64,000 nt of DNA from NCBI RefSeq assembly GCF_009014635.1, contig NZ_BKCF01000007.1, positions 1 to 64,000 of the forward strand. Reading direction: 5' to 3'. A model generated the notes under the pieces. The model was not told where the DNA came from and searched no databases. It saw only the letters and a list, made by a program, of their open reading frames with translations. The position numbers were made by a program, and so were the translations under genes. This DNA comes from Patiriisocius marinistellae (GTDB taxonomy: Bacteria > Bacteroidota > Bacteroidia > Flavobacteriales > Flavobacteriaceae). Below are positions 52,741 to 62,462 of this stretch, one piece after another. The number at the start of each line of letters is the position of its first letter. Within the stretch, counting starts at the first letter, position 1.

Positions 52741-54121
52741 GACACACGAGGCTTCGTTTCGTGATCCATCAGGCCACATGTTTTATGATGACGATACACT
52801 TAGAAGGAGAATAAACCCTATCTATTTTAAGCAATATAATGCGCTAAAGGACAGTGGTTTTTTTGCCACACTTTTTAAAAATGAATTGCTTATTCCTCAT
52901 AAAGAAAATAGCGTTTTTGAAAATGAAATTATTATTACTCCAGAGCCCATTCCTTTTATTACGAATCCTTATGAGTGGAGTTTTGAGCAATTTAAACATG
53001 CAGCGCTACATACTTTAAAGCTTCAAAAATATGCTTTAACTAAAGGGTTTATCTTGAAAGATGCATCTGCTTATAATATTACATTTCATAAAGGAAAGCC
53101 CATTTTTATAGATACACTCTCATTTGATTTTTATGAAGAAGATACTCCGTGGAGGGCCTACAAACAATTTATAACGCATTTTTTTGGACCGTTAGTTTTA
53201 GCTAGCTATCATGGCACCGAAATTTTCAAAATGTTGCAAACACATATTGATGGGATTCCTGTAAAGTTGATTTCATCATTGCTTCCTGGGAAGACAAAAT
53301 TAAGTTCTACGATTTACACAAACATCCATCTAGCTGCAAAGATGGAGAGCAAGCATAGCGAAGACTATAAAGCCGAAACTAAGATTGCAAAGCTTTCTAA
53401 AAAAGCACAAAATAATATTCTAGATAATCTTTTTAATTTTATTAAAAAGATGAGTCTTAAAGAAGAAACCGAGTGGGGTAATTACTATGATAAAACAAAT
53501 TACAACGACGCAGCTTTTCAAGGTAAAAAGGAGCTTATTCAAGACTGGGTAAGTAATTTAAAACCACAGCGATTGATTGACATGGGGGGTAATGACGGGA
53601 CTTTTGCTCGTACAGTGCTTTCTCAAGTGCCAAACGTTATTGTAACAGATATTGACAGCAATGCTGTAGCCTATAATTACAAACAAGTACAAGAACATAA
53701 GGAAACAAATATGTTGCCTTTTGTATGTGACGTTTTACAACCAGCACCAGGAATTGGATTTAATAATACAGAACGTAATTCCTTAATTGATAGATTAGCA
53801 ACTTATGCGCCAGATGTTACAATGGCACTTGCTTTAATCCATCATATTACGTTGAGTGGTAATGTTCCATTTAATAAATCTGCAGAATTCTTTTCAAAAT
53901 TTTCTACACATCTTATTATTGAGTTTCCTACTAGAGAAGACTCTTGGGTGGAGAGCTTATTAGTTAGAAAAAGAGAATTTATAAACCACTTTGATTTTTA
54001 TAATCAAACTGAATTTGAACAGGGTTACGGACAATACTTTGACTTAGAAAAAAAGGTGGAGGTTAAAGGCACAAAGCGCATTTTGTATCTTTACAAAAAC
54101 AAACAAAATGGCATCGCCTAA
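52724..54121 (+). CDS. SAM-dependent methyltransferase (NoeA-like)
   Basis: 465 aa from the ATG at 52724; the frame could extend 30 bases, but homologues begin just before ASFRDPSGHMFYDDD. The N-terminal part (FRDPSGHMF, FKDASAYNITFHKGKPIFID) resembles nodulation protein NoeA. The class I methyltransferase fold lies at about 280-400 with LIDMGGNDGTFAR as the SAM-binding loop and VTDIDSNAVAYN as the acidic ribose-binding strand. It overlaps the upstream small protein by 17 bases and the downstream membrane enzyme by 14. By position it probably methylates a glycan or its carrier. Confidence 0.85.
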   Translation: MTKNNKTHEASFRDPSGHMFYDDDTLRRRINPIYFKQYNALKDSGFFATLFKNELLIPHKENSVFENEIIITPEPIPFITNPYEWSFEQFKHAALHTLKLQKYALTKGFILKDASAYNITFHKGKPIFIDTLSFDFYEEDTPWRAYKQFITHFFGPLVLASYHGTEIFKMLQTHIDGIPVKLISSLLPGKTKLSSTIYTNIHLAAKMESKHSEDYKAETKIAKLSKKAQNNILDNLFNFIKKMSLKEETEWGNYYDKTNYNDAAFQGKKELIQDWVSNLKPQRLIDMGGNDGTFARTVLSQVPNVIVTDIDSNAVAYNYKQVQEHKETNMLPFVCDVLQPAPGIGFNNTERNSLIDRLATYAPDVTMALALIHHITLSGNVPFNKSAEFFSKFSTHLIIEFPTREDSWVESLLVRKREFINHFDFYNQTEFEQGYGQYFDLEKKVEVKGTKRILYLYKNKQNGIA

Positions 54122-55601
54122 GAAAGAGAGTTTTTTTGTAGCGTTTTTAAAACCTAATAACGTTTCTCCATTACTTGCTGCAATTGCTGCCGGGTTGTAT
54201 CCAATTTTCTTTTATTATTCAAATAATTATCCTCTGGTGAATACTTGGGGGCATTTTGGGTATTTTTTATCAATGTTTATTGGAGTTCCATTTGTTGTTT
54301 TTCTTTTTGCAAAATTGATTCAAAAAAAAATAGTACCTGAAAAGTTTAAAAAATACATCTTTCCATTTTTAAACATTTTTATATTTCTTTTTTTGATGAA
54401 AGTTTGTTTATACGCAGGCATTCAAAAAAAAATGATTGTAGTAATTTTTTTCATTGCTATTGTAGCTGCATATTTACTTCATAAACATTTGAAGAAAATT
54501 ATTGCACTACAACTTATACTTGCCATCATAGCAGGATTTTCGCTTACTCAACATATAGTAAAACAATTGACATACGATACTTCTTGGATGCAACAACCAG
54601 ATGAAATCGCCAGTGCTACTTTTAAGAAAAAGCCCAATATATACTATATTCAGCCAGATGGCTATGTCAATTTTTCTACATTAAGAAAAGCCCCATATAA
54701 TTATGACAATACTAAATTTGAAAATTTTGTGGCAGCAAATGGTTTTGTTCACTATCCTAATTTTAGGAGTAATTACGCGGCTACACTTTCATCAAATAGT
54801 TCTACATTTATGATGAAGCACCATTATTATAATGGTGAGAAGAGTTTTAATGAAGCGCTCAATGCACGTGATATAATTATGTCTAAAAACACAGTTCTCG
54901 ATGTATTTAAAGGCAATGGGTATAACACAACTTTTTTAGGAGAAAAGCATTATTTGTTAATGAATAAACCCACCCTGGGTTATGATAATAGTAATATTAT
55001 AGTTTCTGAAATTCCATTTATTGGAACAGGTTTAGGTAAGCAAAGAAACGTAGTGCAGATATTAGATAGTTTAAAAGTTAACAACGCAAAACCTCAGTTT
55101 TTTTTTATTGAAATGTTTAATCCAGGGCATATAGAAGGAAGAGAATCAATAAGTGATGGGAGCAAAATTGAGCGAGAAGAGTGGCTTGAAAGTTTAAAAA
55201 AAGCCAATGAAAACCTAACACAGCTAATTACTGTAGTTAAAAAAAAAGACCCTAATGCACTTATAATAATCATGGCAGACCATGGTGGGTTTGTAGGAAT
55301 GAATTTTACGGAGCAGATTTATAAAAAAACACAAGATGCTGGCATTATAAACTCTATATTTAGTAGTAATTTATTGATTCATTGGCCTAATAATGAAGCA
55401 CCAAGTTATGATGAAAAACTGGTGAGTAGTGTAAACTTATTTAGAATATTGTTTTCTTACCTTTCAGAAAATGAACAATATTTGACTAATCTAGAAGATA
55501 ATAGTAGTTACGTTATATTAAATGAAGGAGCTCCCAATGATGTTTATAAATATATTAATGATGCTGGTGATATTACACTAGAAAAAGTTTTTAAAAATTA
55601 A
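54108..55601 (+). CDS. Membrane sulfatase-fold enzyme, copy 1
   Basis: 497 aa. Five N-terminal transmembrane helices (about residues 18-165), then an alkaline-phosphatase/sulfatase-type domain: KPNIYYIQPDGY begins the first strand, RSNYAATLSSNSSTFM holds candidate nucleophiles, and IIIMADHGGFVG carries the conserved metal-binding Asp-His-Gly. This plan resembles lipoteichoic-acid synthases and phosphoethanolamine transferases. It lies within a surface-glycan cluster, so transfer of a phospho group to a glycan is plausible. The next gene is a paralogue with the same motifs. Confidence 0.75.
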   Translation: MASPKKESFFVAFLKPNNVSPLLAAIAAGLYPIFFYYSNNYPLVNTWGHFGYFLSMFIGVPFVVFLFAKLIQKKIVPEKFKKYIFPFLNIFIFLFLMKVCLYAGIQKKMIVVIFFIAIVAAYLLHKHLKKIIALQLILAIIAGFSLTQHIVKQLTYDTSWMQQPDEIASATFKKKPNIYYIQPDGYVNFSTLRKAPYNYDNTKFENFVAANGFVHYPNFRSNYAATLSSNSSTFMMKHHYYNGEKSFNEALNARDIIMSKNTVLDVFKGNGYNTTFLGEKHYLLMNKPTLGYDNSNIIVSEIPFIGTGLGKQRNVVQILDSLKVNNAKPQFFFIEMFNPGHIEGRESISDGSKIEREEWLESLKKANENLTQLITVVKKKDPNALIIIMADHGGFVGMNFTEQIYKKTQDAGIINSIFSSNLLIHWPNNEAPSYDEKLVSSVNLFRILFSYLSENEQYLTNLEDNSSYVILNEGAPNDVYKYINDAGDITLEKVFKN

Positions 55602-55606
55602 TTAAT

Positions 55607-57073
55607 ATGTTTTTAAACTTTTTAAAAAACGATAAAGTTCCTCAGTTACTTGTTGCCATTGCAGCGGGTTTATATCCGTTTTTTCATTATTATAGTAGCA
55701 ATCTAGATTTGGCAGATTCTTGGTTTCAGCTATTTTTTCTAATTACTGCTTGTTTTGTAGTTCCTATTACTTTGGTCTTAGTTTCAAAATATATTTTTAA
55801 TCTTTCTTTTCTTCAAAAGTTTCAAAAATATAGACTCGCTGCTATAAACTTTGTTTGTTTTTCTGGATTGTTGAGTATGCTTATTTTTCTTTCAAACAAA
55901 AAAGTATTTGTTCTCGTTATTGTTATTGCAGCACTTTTTAGTTTGTTGCTTAATAAATATTTAAAAAAGATTGTACTGCTTCAGATTATTATAGCTGTAA
56001 TGAGCCTCTTTACATTAATACCTAAGTTGTTTTTCGCTTTTAATTATAATAATAGTTGGACACAAATTACACCAAAACTTGAAAATATTACTTTAAATAA
56101 TAAACCTAATATCTATGTAATACAACCTGATGGTTATACGGATTTTGAGGTAATGAAAAAGGCACCTTATAATTATAGTGATACAAAGTTTGAAGATTAT
56201 TTAATTGAAAACGATTTTATAAATTATAAAAATTTCCGAAGCAATTATTATTCAACATTAACATCAAACGCTTCTATGTTTGCAATGAAGCATCACTATT
56301 ATAAAAATACATATTCAGGAAATTTGAAGACGTTTGGCGCTCAAGAGGTAATTGTGGGTAATGATAATAATGTGTTGAAAATATTAAAGAATAACGACTA
56401 CAAAACACATTTAGTAACAGACAATTCTTTCTTTACAGTAAATAGAAAAACAGCATTATTTGATCACAGTAATGTGGAAGGCAAAACAGAAAAGATATAC
56501 GACTCAGGAGGTATTCACAATGTAGATATTGTGACAGATTTTAGAAATTTAGTTAAAAATCAATCTGCGTCATCAAATTTTTATTTTATTGAGAAAACGC
56601 TTCCTAGCCATATTGCATACACGCAAGCATCATCGCAGGGAATAGAAAAGGAAAGAGAAAATTATTTTTCACGGCTTAAAAGCGCAAATTTATGGCTGAA
56701 AGAACTTATTTCAATTATTAATAAAAATGATAATAATGCGTTGATAGTTATTGTGGCAGACCATGGCGGTTACGTAGGATTAAAATCTGTAAAGGAAGTT
56801 GAGACGAGACAGCTTACAGCAATTGAGACAAAATCTACATTTAGTAGTTTGTTAAGTATTAAATGGCCTCAAAATAACGAGCCTAAAGGCTTTAATTGTA
56901 AGACGAATGTCAATCTGTTTCCTTATATTTTCTCATATTTGGCAGATGATAAAAATATTTTAAATGATCTTGAAGTAGATAATAGCTATCTTCCATTATA
57001 TGAAGGAAGTAATGCTGCTTATTTTCAAGTGCTTGACGAAAATTACAAAGCGTATTACGTGCCAATTGAGTAA
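55607..57073 (+). CDS. Membrane sulfatase-fold enzyme, copy 2
   Basis: 488 aa, paralogue of the preceding gene: same five-helix N-terminus (QLLVAIAAGLYPFFHYYS) and sulfatase-type domain with KPNIYVIQPDGYTDF, RSNYYSTLTSNASMFAM, and VIVADHGGYVGL. The domain order and spacing are nearly the same, but overall identity looks moderate, so the duplication is old. Gene order and short gap (5 bases) show cotranscription. Two copies may act on different acceptors. A TTTCCGAAG copy lies at 56233-56241. Confidence 0.75.
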   Translation: MFLNFLKNDKVPQLLVAIAAGLYPFFHYYSSNLDLADSWFQLFFLITACFVVPITLVLVSKYIFNLSFLQKFQKYRLAAINFVCFSGLLSMLIFLSNKKVFVLVIVIAALFSLLLNKYLKKIVLLQIIIAVMSLFTLIPKLFFAFNYNNSWTQITPKLENITLNNKPNIYVIQPDGYTDFEVMKKAPYNYSDTKFEDYLIENDFINYKNFRSNYYSTLTSNASMFAMKHHYYKNTYSGNLKTFGAQEVIVGNDNNVLKILKNNDYKTHLVTDNSFFTVNRKTALFDHSNVEGKTEKIYDSGGIHNVDIVTDFRNLVKNQSASSNFYFIEKTLPSHIAYTQASSQGIEKERENYFSRLKSANLWLKELISIINKNDNNALIVIVADHGGYVGLKSVKEVETRQLTAIETKSTFSSLLSIKWPQNNEPKGFNCKTNVNLFPYIFSYLADDKNILNDLEVDNSYLPLYEGSNAAYFQVLDENYKAYYVPIE

Positions 57074-57090
57074 CAAAAAAAACCTAAAAT

Positions 57091-58062
57091 ATCTTTACAG
57101 TAAGGAAATATAAGAAAGAAGATTTCTCTCAATGGAACGCATTTATTGCAAGCGCAAAAAATGCGACGTTTCTTTTTGATAGAGGCTTTATGGATTATCA
57201 CAGTGACAGATTTAAGGACTATTCATTAATGGTTTTTAAAGATGACAATTTGTACGCTGTACTTCCAGCAAACGTTAAAGATGGAGTAGTTTATTCGCAT
57301 CAAGGATTGACGTATGGGAGTTTTGTGCTTCAAGAAAAAGCAAAATTGTTATATGCTTTTGAGGCTTTTAAAGCTCTTTTAAAATTTCTTTCTTCGGAAG
57401 GAATACAAACGTTAGAAATTAGAAATATCCCTACGTTTTATAATAGTTTACCCGCAGATGAGCTTTCCTATTTTCTTTTTAAAGCTGAAGCCCAACTAGT
57501 AAAAAGAGATGCGCTAATGGTTATAGATACTACGCATAATTTAGGGTTTCAAAAAAATCGAAGAGAAGGTATAAATAAAGCAATTAGAAATGGTTTAAAA
57601 ATAAAAGTAGAAGATAATTTTGATAGTTTTTGGAATGAAATTCTTATTCCCAATCTCACAAAAAAACACGGTGTAAAACCAGTGCATTCACTTGAAGAAA
57701 TTAAACTGCTTGCATCACGTTTTCCAGAAAATATTAAACAAGTTAATGTATATAAAGACGATACCATTGTTGCAGGAACTACTGTTTTTTTAACTAAAAC
57801 AACTATTCATCCACAATACGTTTCAGGTAATAGTGATAAAAATGCTTATGGCAGTTTAGACCTTGCATACGATTTTATTATTAATCATTTTGCTAAGCAA
57901 AAACGCTATTTTGACTTCAATATTTCGAGTGAAGAAAACGGAACAAAACTTAATAGCGGGCTCATTTTTTGGAAAGAAAGTTGTGGTGCGCGTACGTTTG
58001 TTGCAGATAATTACGTTGTGGAAACAGTAAAGTACAAAACCTTAGATTTAAACGTGCTATGA
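57091..58062 (+). CDS. FemAB/GNAT-like acyltransferase
   Basis: Two-domain GNAT fold of the FemAB type, which transfers acyl or aminoacyl groups to sugars or peptides. Markers: DYHSDRFKDYSLMVF, AVLPANV, YGSFVLQEKAK, NRREGINKAIRNGLKI, then IVAGTTVFLTKTTIHPQYV and DLAYDFIINHFAKQKRYFDF. The first ATG lies at 57190, but the open frame upstream (KYKKEDFSQWNAFI) matches the family N-terminus. The only start-like codon there is an ATC at 57091. It overlaps the aminotransferase by four bases. By position it could N-acylate a 3-amino sugar. Confidence 0.75.
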   Translation: MFTVRKYKKEDFSQWNAFIASAKNATFLFDRGFMDYHSDRFKDYSLMVFKDDNLYAVLPANVKDGVVYSHQGLTYGSFVLQEKAKLLYAFEAFKALLKFLSSEGIQTLEIRNIPTFYNSLPADELSYFLFKAEAQLVKRDALMVIDTTHNLGFQKNRREGINKAIRNGLKIKVEDNFDSFWNEILIPNLTKKHGVKPVHSLEEIKLLASRFPENIKQVNVYKDDTIVAGTTVFLTKTTIHPQYVSGNSDKNAYGSLDLAYDFIINHFAKQKRYFDFNISSEENGTKLNSGLIFWKESCGARTFVADNYVVETVKYKTLDLNVL

Positions 58063-59159
58063 TTCCATTTATTGATGTATATGCGATAAACGCCCGTTTT
58101 GAAAACGACTTCAAAATTGGATTTCAGAATTTTTTAGATAGTAGTTATTATATTCTTGGAAATCAGGTCAAAGCTTTTGAACAAGCCTTTGCAGCCTATT
58201 GTGGCGTTACTCATTGCATAGGTATGGGAAATGGATTAGATGCACTACGTTTAATTCTTGAAGGTTATAAGTTACTAGGAAAATTAAAAGATGGTGATGA
58301 AGTTCTTGTCGCTTCAAATACATTTATTGCCACAATTATTGCAATCAAACAGGCTGGATTGAAACCCATTCTTGTAGAGGTTGAAACAGAAAAATTTAAT
58401 TTTGATTTACTAGCTTTAAAACAAGCAATAACGCCTAAGTCTAAAGCGATTATGCCTGTACATTTGTATGGACAACTAGCCCCAATGGAGGAAATTAATG
58501 CTTTAAGTAAAGAGTATGATTTAATAGTTATTGAAGATGCTGCCCAAGCACACGGCGCAAAAGATGGAGGTGGAAAATGTGCCGGAAATTTAGGTAATGC
58601 GGGAGGTTTTAGTTTTTACCCTACTAAAAATTTAGGAGCACTAGGCGATGGTGGAGCTGTGACAACCAATGATGATGCACTTGCAGCAGTACTTCGGAAA
58701 TTACGTAACTACGGGACTTCTTCAAAATATGTCAATGATGTTTTGGGGTTTAACTCAAGGCTAGATGAAATTCAAGCTGCTTTTTTAAATATTAAGTTGC
58801 CAAAATTAAGTGCAGATAATGATTTCCGAAGAGAAATTGCTAAGCGTTATATTTCAGAAATAGATAATTCAAAAATTTTAATGCCCAATTATGATGGAAC
58901 TGAAAATCACATATTCCATTTGTTTGTAGTTAGAGTAGAGAATAGAAATGAATTTCAGCAGTATTTAAATGATAATAAAATTGGCAGTTTAATACACTAT
59001 CCCATTGCGCCACATCAACAAAATGCATTGTTAGAATTAAAAGATTTAAACTTTCCAATTACCGAAATGTTGCACAATCAAGTAATTAGTATTCCCATAA
59101 GTCCAGTGATGAATGAAGCACAAGTGAGTCGTGTTATTGAAGTTTTAAATCGTTATTAA
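58059..59159 (+). CDS. DegT/DnrJ/EryC1/StrS aminotransferase (FdtB/QdtB-like)
   Basis: 366 aa PLP-dependent sugar aminotransferase. PLP lysine near residue 190 in SFYPTKNLGALGDGG. VASNTFIATIIAI, VIEDAAQAHGA and VHLYGQL are conserved. The FdtA/QdtA-type isomerase at the right end of the window makes a dTDP-3-keto-6-deoxyhexose, the substrate for this type. So dTDP-3-amino-3,6-dideoxy-hexose synthesis (Fuc3N or Qui3N) is likely. Two 9-mer copies (58692, 58823) lie inside, 131 bases apart in inverted orientation. Starts on the ATGA overlap with the FemAB-like gene. Confidence 0.9.
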   Translation: MIPFIDVYAINARFENDFKIGFQNFLDSSYYILGNQVKAFEQAFAAYCGVTHCIGMGNGLDALRLILEGYKLLGKLKDGDEVLVASNTFIATIIAIKQAGLKPILVEVETEKFNFDLLALKQAITPKSKAIMPVHLYGQLAPMEEINALSKEYDLIVIEDAAQAHGAKDGGGKCAGNLGNAGGFSFYPTKNLGALGDGGAVTTNDDALAAVLRKLRNYGTSSKYVNDVLGFNSRLDEIQAAFLNIKLPKLSADNDFRREIAKRYISEIDNSKILMPNYDGTENHIFHLFVVRVENRNEFQQYLNDNKIGSLIHYPIAPHQQNALLELKDLNFPITEMLHNQVISIPISPVMNEAQVSRVIEVLNRY

Positions 59160-60467
59160 TTGAAAATTCCAGACTCCATTAAATCAAATTTGTTACTGAA
59201 GATAACTTCGGTAAATGCTCCAATTATTATTGTTAGGCAGGTATTTTCTTTGTTTATAAGAAGAGTAGTTGCAGAAAATTTTGGTGAAGTAGGGATTGAC
59301 ATTATTGGTCAATTGCGTAGTATTCAACAAGGAATTTTATCATTAACATCGTTTGGTTTTTTTAATGGTATTGTAAAATATGTTGCAGAACATAAGGAAG
59401 ACCAAGAAAAATTAAATGGATTATTCTCTACTGCTTTTGTCTTTTGGATGTTTAGTTCCAGTATCGTTGCAATTGCATTAGCTATATTTTCAAAACCGCT
59501 TTCTGAGTATTTTTTTGAAACAACAGATTACGCTTCAGTATTAATTGTTATAGGGTGTGTGGCGCCCATGATAGGACTACAACGGTTGTATAATGGTATA
59601 GTTAATGGACTTACCGAGTATAAACGTTTTGCTAAGGTTGACATTGTAACATATCTTATCTCGGCTATTTTGCTACTATATTTTGCATGGAATAATCATT
59701 TTGAATTTGCATTATATTCTATTGCAATTACCCCAGCGTTACAATTGATTATAATGTTGTATGTATTTTTTAAAACTTTTAAAAACTACATTGATTATAA
59801 GCAAATTTCATTTAGAACTCCATTTAAAAATGTGTTGTTAGCGTTTACATTAATCTCATTTATGTCAACAGTGGTTTTAAGCTTTGTTGAGGTTGAAATT
59901 AGAAATATGATTCGTACAAATATTTCGCAAACCGAATCTGGTCTCTGGTCAGGTATGCTTGATTTGTCTAAAAATTACATGGCATTTTCATCATTGCTTT
60001 TTACGATGTATGTGATACCTAAATTTGCCACTATCAAAACAAAATTTTTGTTTTTTAAAGAAGTGGGCAGTATTTACAAAACACTTTTACCTCTTTTTGG
60101 AGCAGGAATGTTATTAATTTATTTTTTACGTCATTTTATTATAGATTTAATTTTTCCAGGTTTTGACGGCATGGCACCATTGTTTAAATGGCAATTAATG
60201 GGAGACTTTATTAGGTTAGCTTCTATTATTTTAGCAACCCAGTTTCTTGCAAAAAAGATGGTTAGAAATTTTATATTTTCTGAAGTAATCTCCACCATTC
60301 TTTTCTTTGGTCTTTCTTATTACCTCGTTCCCATTTATGGAGTTGAAGGAGTTGTTATAGCACATTTTATTAGGTATATTATTTACTTTATTGTAGTACT
60401 TTTATTGTTACAAAGAGCATTTAACAAAAACTTGATGGGTGATGGAGAAGAGACGAAAAATGACTAG
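59160..60467 (+). CDS. Wzx-type O-antigen/polysaccharide flippase
   Basis: 435 aa, about twelve transmembrane helices, of the MATE-like polysaccharide exporter family. It moves lipid-linked repeat units across the inner membrane. Polar residues are spread within helices as expected for a flippase. It starts with TTG directly after the aminotransferase stop, so the start codon is not ATG; the first helix motif SVNAPIIIVRQ is near it. O-antigen assembly by Wzx/Wzy is implied, though no wzy is in the window. Confidence 0.88.
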   Translation: MKIPDSIKSNLLLKITSVNAPIIIVRQVFSLFIRRVVAENFGEVGIDIIGQLRSIQQGILSLTSFGFFNGIVKYVAEHKEDQEKLNGLFSTAFVFWMFSSSIVAIALAIFSKPLSEYFFETTDYASVLIVIGCVAPMIGLQRLYNGIVNGLTEYKRFAKVDIVTYLISAILLLYFAWNNHFEFALYSIAITPALQLIIMLYVFFKTFKNYIDYKQISFRTPFKNVLLAFTLISFMSTVVLSFVEVEIRNMIRTNISQTESGLWSGMLDLSKNYMAFSSLLFTMYVIPKFATIKTKFLFFKEVGSIYKTLLPLFGAGMLLIYFLRHFIIDLIFPGFDGMAPLFKWQLMGDFIRLASIILATQFLAKKMVRNFIFSEVISTILFFGLSYYLVPIYGVEGVVIAHFIRYIIYFIVVLLLLQRAFNKNLMGDGEETKND

Positions 60468-60492
60468 ATTATAAAATTATAAAATATTTAAA

Positions 60493-61323
60493 ATGGCTGC
60501 TGAAACTTGTAAACTGTCTATTGACAATACCCCATATCAATTTGAAGTAATTGGTGATTTTTTTTGGGGTAAAGAAGAGCTCCTTTATAAACCAGAAAAT
60601 AGCGTTATATCTAAAACTAGTTGGAGTGAAAAGGGGTACGGTGTTGTTGAGGCTTTCTTCGGAAATGAATTTCAAAATTTAAAAGATTCCATTAAAAAAA
60701 ACATTATCAAAGCCTTTAAAATCAACAAAATTGAATATCCGTCAAATTTTGAATTAAGGGATTACCATAATGTAGTTAAAACAGATAAGCAGCATCTTCA
60801 AGTAATTGATATAACCAGAAGTTTGACTAATGAAGATTTTGATTTTGATATAGATGCGCTTACCGAGCGTTTTGGAAAAATTCTAGGCTACAAATTAACC
60901 TCGTGGGTGGAAGAGTTGCAAAAATCGCACATTCAAATACGCATAAACCGTCCTAGCTCATTAGATATAAATCCACCACATAGAGATGGTTATTTGAGTT
61001 ATTGGGAAGATGTAGTAAATGTATGGATACCTATTGAAAGCTGTAATGAGCAAACATCATTGCCGGTATTACCAGGAAGTCATTTATTGCCGGAAAATGA
61101 AATTTATAGGACCAATAGCAAAGGTGCTACTATTAACGGAAATACTTATTTTGTACCGTGTATCTTAAAAACTAAGGATGGTAATATGGATATGATACGC
61201 CCCAACCCTAAAGAGGGAAATGCACTATTGTTTTCACCATTTTTAATTCATGGAGCAGCAGTAAATAGAAGTGACAAAACACGAGTGTCTATTGAGCTAA
61301 GATTTCCGAAGTTAAAAGCTTAA
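60493..61323 (+). CDS. PhyH-type 2-oxoglutarate/Fe(II) dioxygenase
   Basis: 276 aa. Iron-binding facial triad: PPHRDG (His163, Asp165) and LIHGAAVN (His253), followed by the 2-oxoglutarate-binding arginine in KTRVSIELR. VWIPIESCNEQTSL fits phytanoyl-CoA dioxygenase-like folds. Such enzymes hydroxylate or oxidise small molecules; in glycan loci they may modify a sugar or lipid. Its stop overlaps the stop of the convergent glycosyltransferase by three bases. Two 9-mer copies lie inside (60657, 61303). Confidence 0.82.
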   Translation: MAAETCKLSIDNTPYQFEVIGDFFWGKEELLYKPENSVISKTSWSEKGYGVVEAFFGNEFQNLKDSIKKNIIKAFKINKIEYPSNFELRDYHNVVKTDKQHLQVIDITRSLTNEDFDFDIDALTERFGKILGYKLTSWVEELQKSHIQIRINRPSSLDINPPHRDGYLSYWEDVVNVWIPIESCNEQTSLPVLPGSHLLPENEIYRTNSKGATINGNTYFVPCILKTKDGNMDMIRPNPKEGNALLFSPFLIHGAAVNRSDKTRVSIELRFPKLKA

Positions 61324-62462
61324 ATTTTACTGGACCACTTATCAAAATACTTTTGAGAAACATCAATATAATTATGATGCGCTTCAATAAATTTGCGAGC
61401 ATTTTGAGAAATTTCTAGAATTTTTTCTGGATTTAAAATAAGCCACTCTAGTTTTTCTGCAATTTTAATAGGGTCCGGTAGTGCGTTGATTGCAACAGTG
61501 TCTTCCTCAAGTTTATAATAATCTAACCATTCTTTCTCGGCACCAGTAAATACAACCTTTCCTTTTGCCATAGCCTCAAGTGCATTGAATCCTTGATCAT
61601 AAGCAAATACTTGGTCTAATAAAATATGTGCTGAATTAAAAAGGTTTATATAGGTTTTATAGGGAACGTTTTCTACGGTAATAATTTCAATTTTATCTTT
61701 AAATTTTTCTGAAATTATTTTCAAGGCCTTTTCAAAAATATAGTTTCCTTTTTTATGGTAATTAGACCTATTGATTCCATGGAAGATACTTATTTTTCCA
61801 TTTAATACTGGATGGATATATTTAATTTGTTCAGTCTTAATGGGGTTTGCTACCATCCCTAAATATTTTTTATTTCCTAAAAGAGGAATCTCATAATCAA
61901 GGTCTGAAGCTATGACACCTTTAATGCTTTTATAAATAAAATGGTGAAGTTCAATATAAGGGGTACTTGTGTGCTTTATTGCATTTAGATATTCTGGAGC
62001 ACTACCACGCCCTTCTTTAAATGGTGTTAAAATTGAATATTTAAAATTATCATCCATTGCATATTTAACGCTTGGATAATCTGTACCACAAGACAATAAA
62101 AACACATTTTTGTTATGCTCAAATACAAATGCGAGTAGCTCTTTTTCAATTTTGGGAACAGTGCCAAAGGTATTCTCATTAATTAATTGAACAATATCAT
62201 TGCCTTTAAATAGATCCTGATGTTTGTAAAATTGCTTTCTAATATTTAGTGAGTTGATATCAACTTTAAATAGTTTATAAATAACTCTTTTAACAAAACG
62301 AGGAAAACCTTTTATAAACTTATTTTGAAAATTTATATCTACTAAGCGATTTTTAAAGCCATCACCTAAACCTAAAACTGTAACTTCGTGACCTAAAGTG
62401 ACCAATCCTTCTTTTAAAGTATAATGAGAAGAATTATATTCGCCAAGTAGAAGAATTTTCAT
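61320..62462 (-). CDS. Glycosyltransferase (GT-B, GT4-like), opposite strand
   Basis: 380 aa. N-terminal Rossmann start MKILLLGEYNSSHYTLKEG, donor-half signature near residues 280-300 (LLDQVFAYDQGFNALEAMAKG) with the E-x7-type acidic pair region typical of GT4. It lies on the opposite strand to the rest of the cluster, convergent with the PhyH-type gene (stops overlap) and divergent from the next glycosyltransferase (34 bases apart). Acceptor and donor sugar unknown. Confidence 0.82.
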   Translation of the reverse strand: MKILLLGEYNSSHYTLKEGLVTLGHEVTVLGLGDGFKNRLVDINFQNKFIKGFPRFVKRVIYKLFKVDINSLNIRKQFYKHQDLFKGNDIVQLINENTFGTVPKIEKELLAFVFEHNKNVFLLSCGTDYPSVKYAMDDNFKYSILTPFKEGRGSAPEYLNAIKHTSTPYIELHHFIYKSIKGVIASDLDYEIPLLGNKKYLGMVANPIKTEQIKYIHPVLNGKISIFHGINRSNYHKKGNYIFEKALKIISEKFKDKIEIITVENVPYKTYINLFNSAHILLDQVFAYDQGFNALEAMAKGKVVFTGAEKEWLDYYKLEEDTVAINALPDPIKIAEKLEWLILNPEKILEISQNARKFIEAHHNYIDVSQKYFDKWSSKI

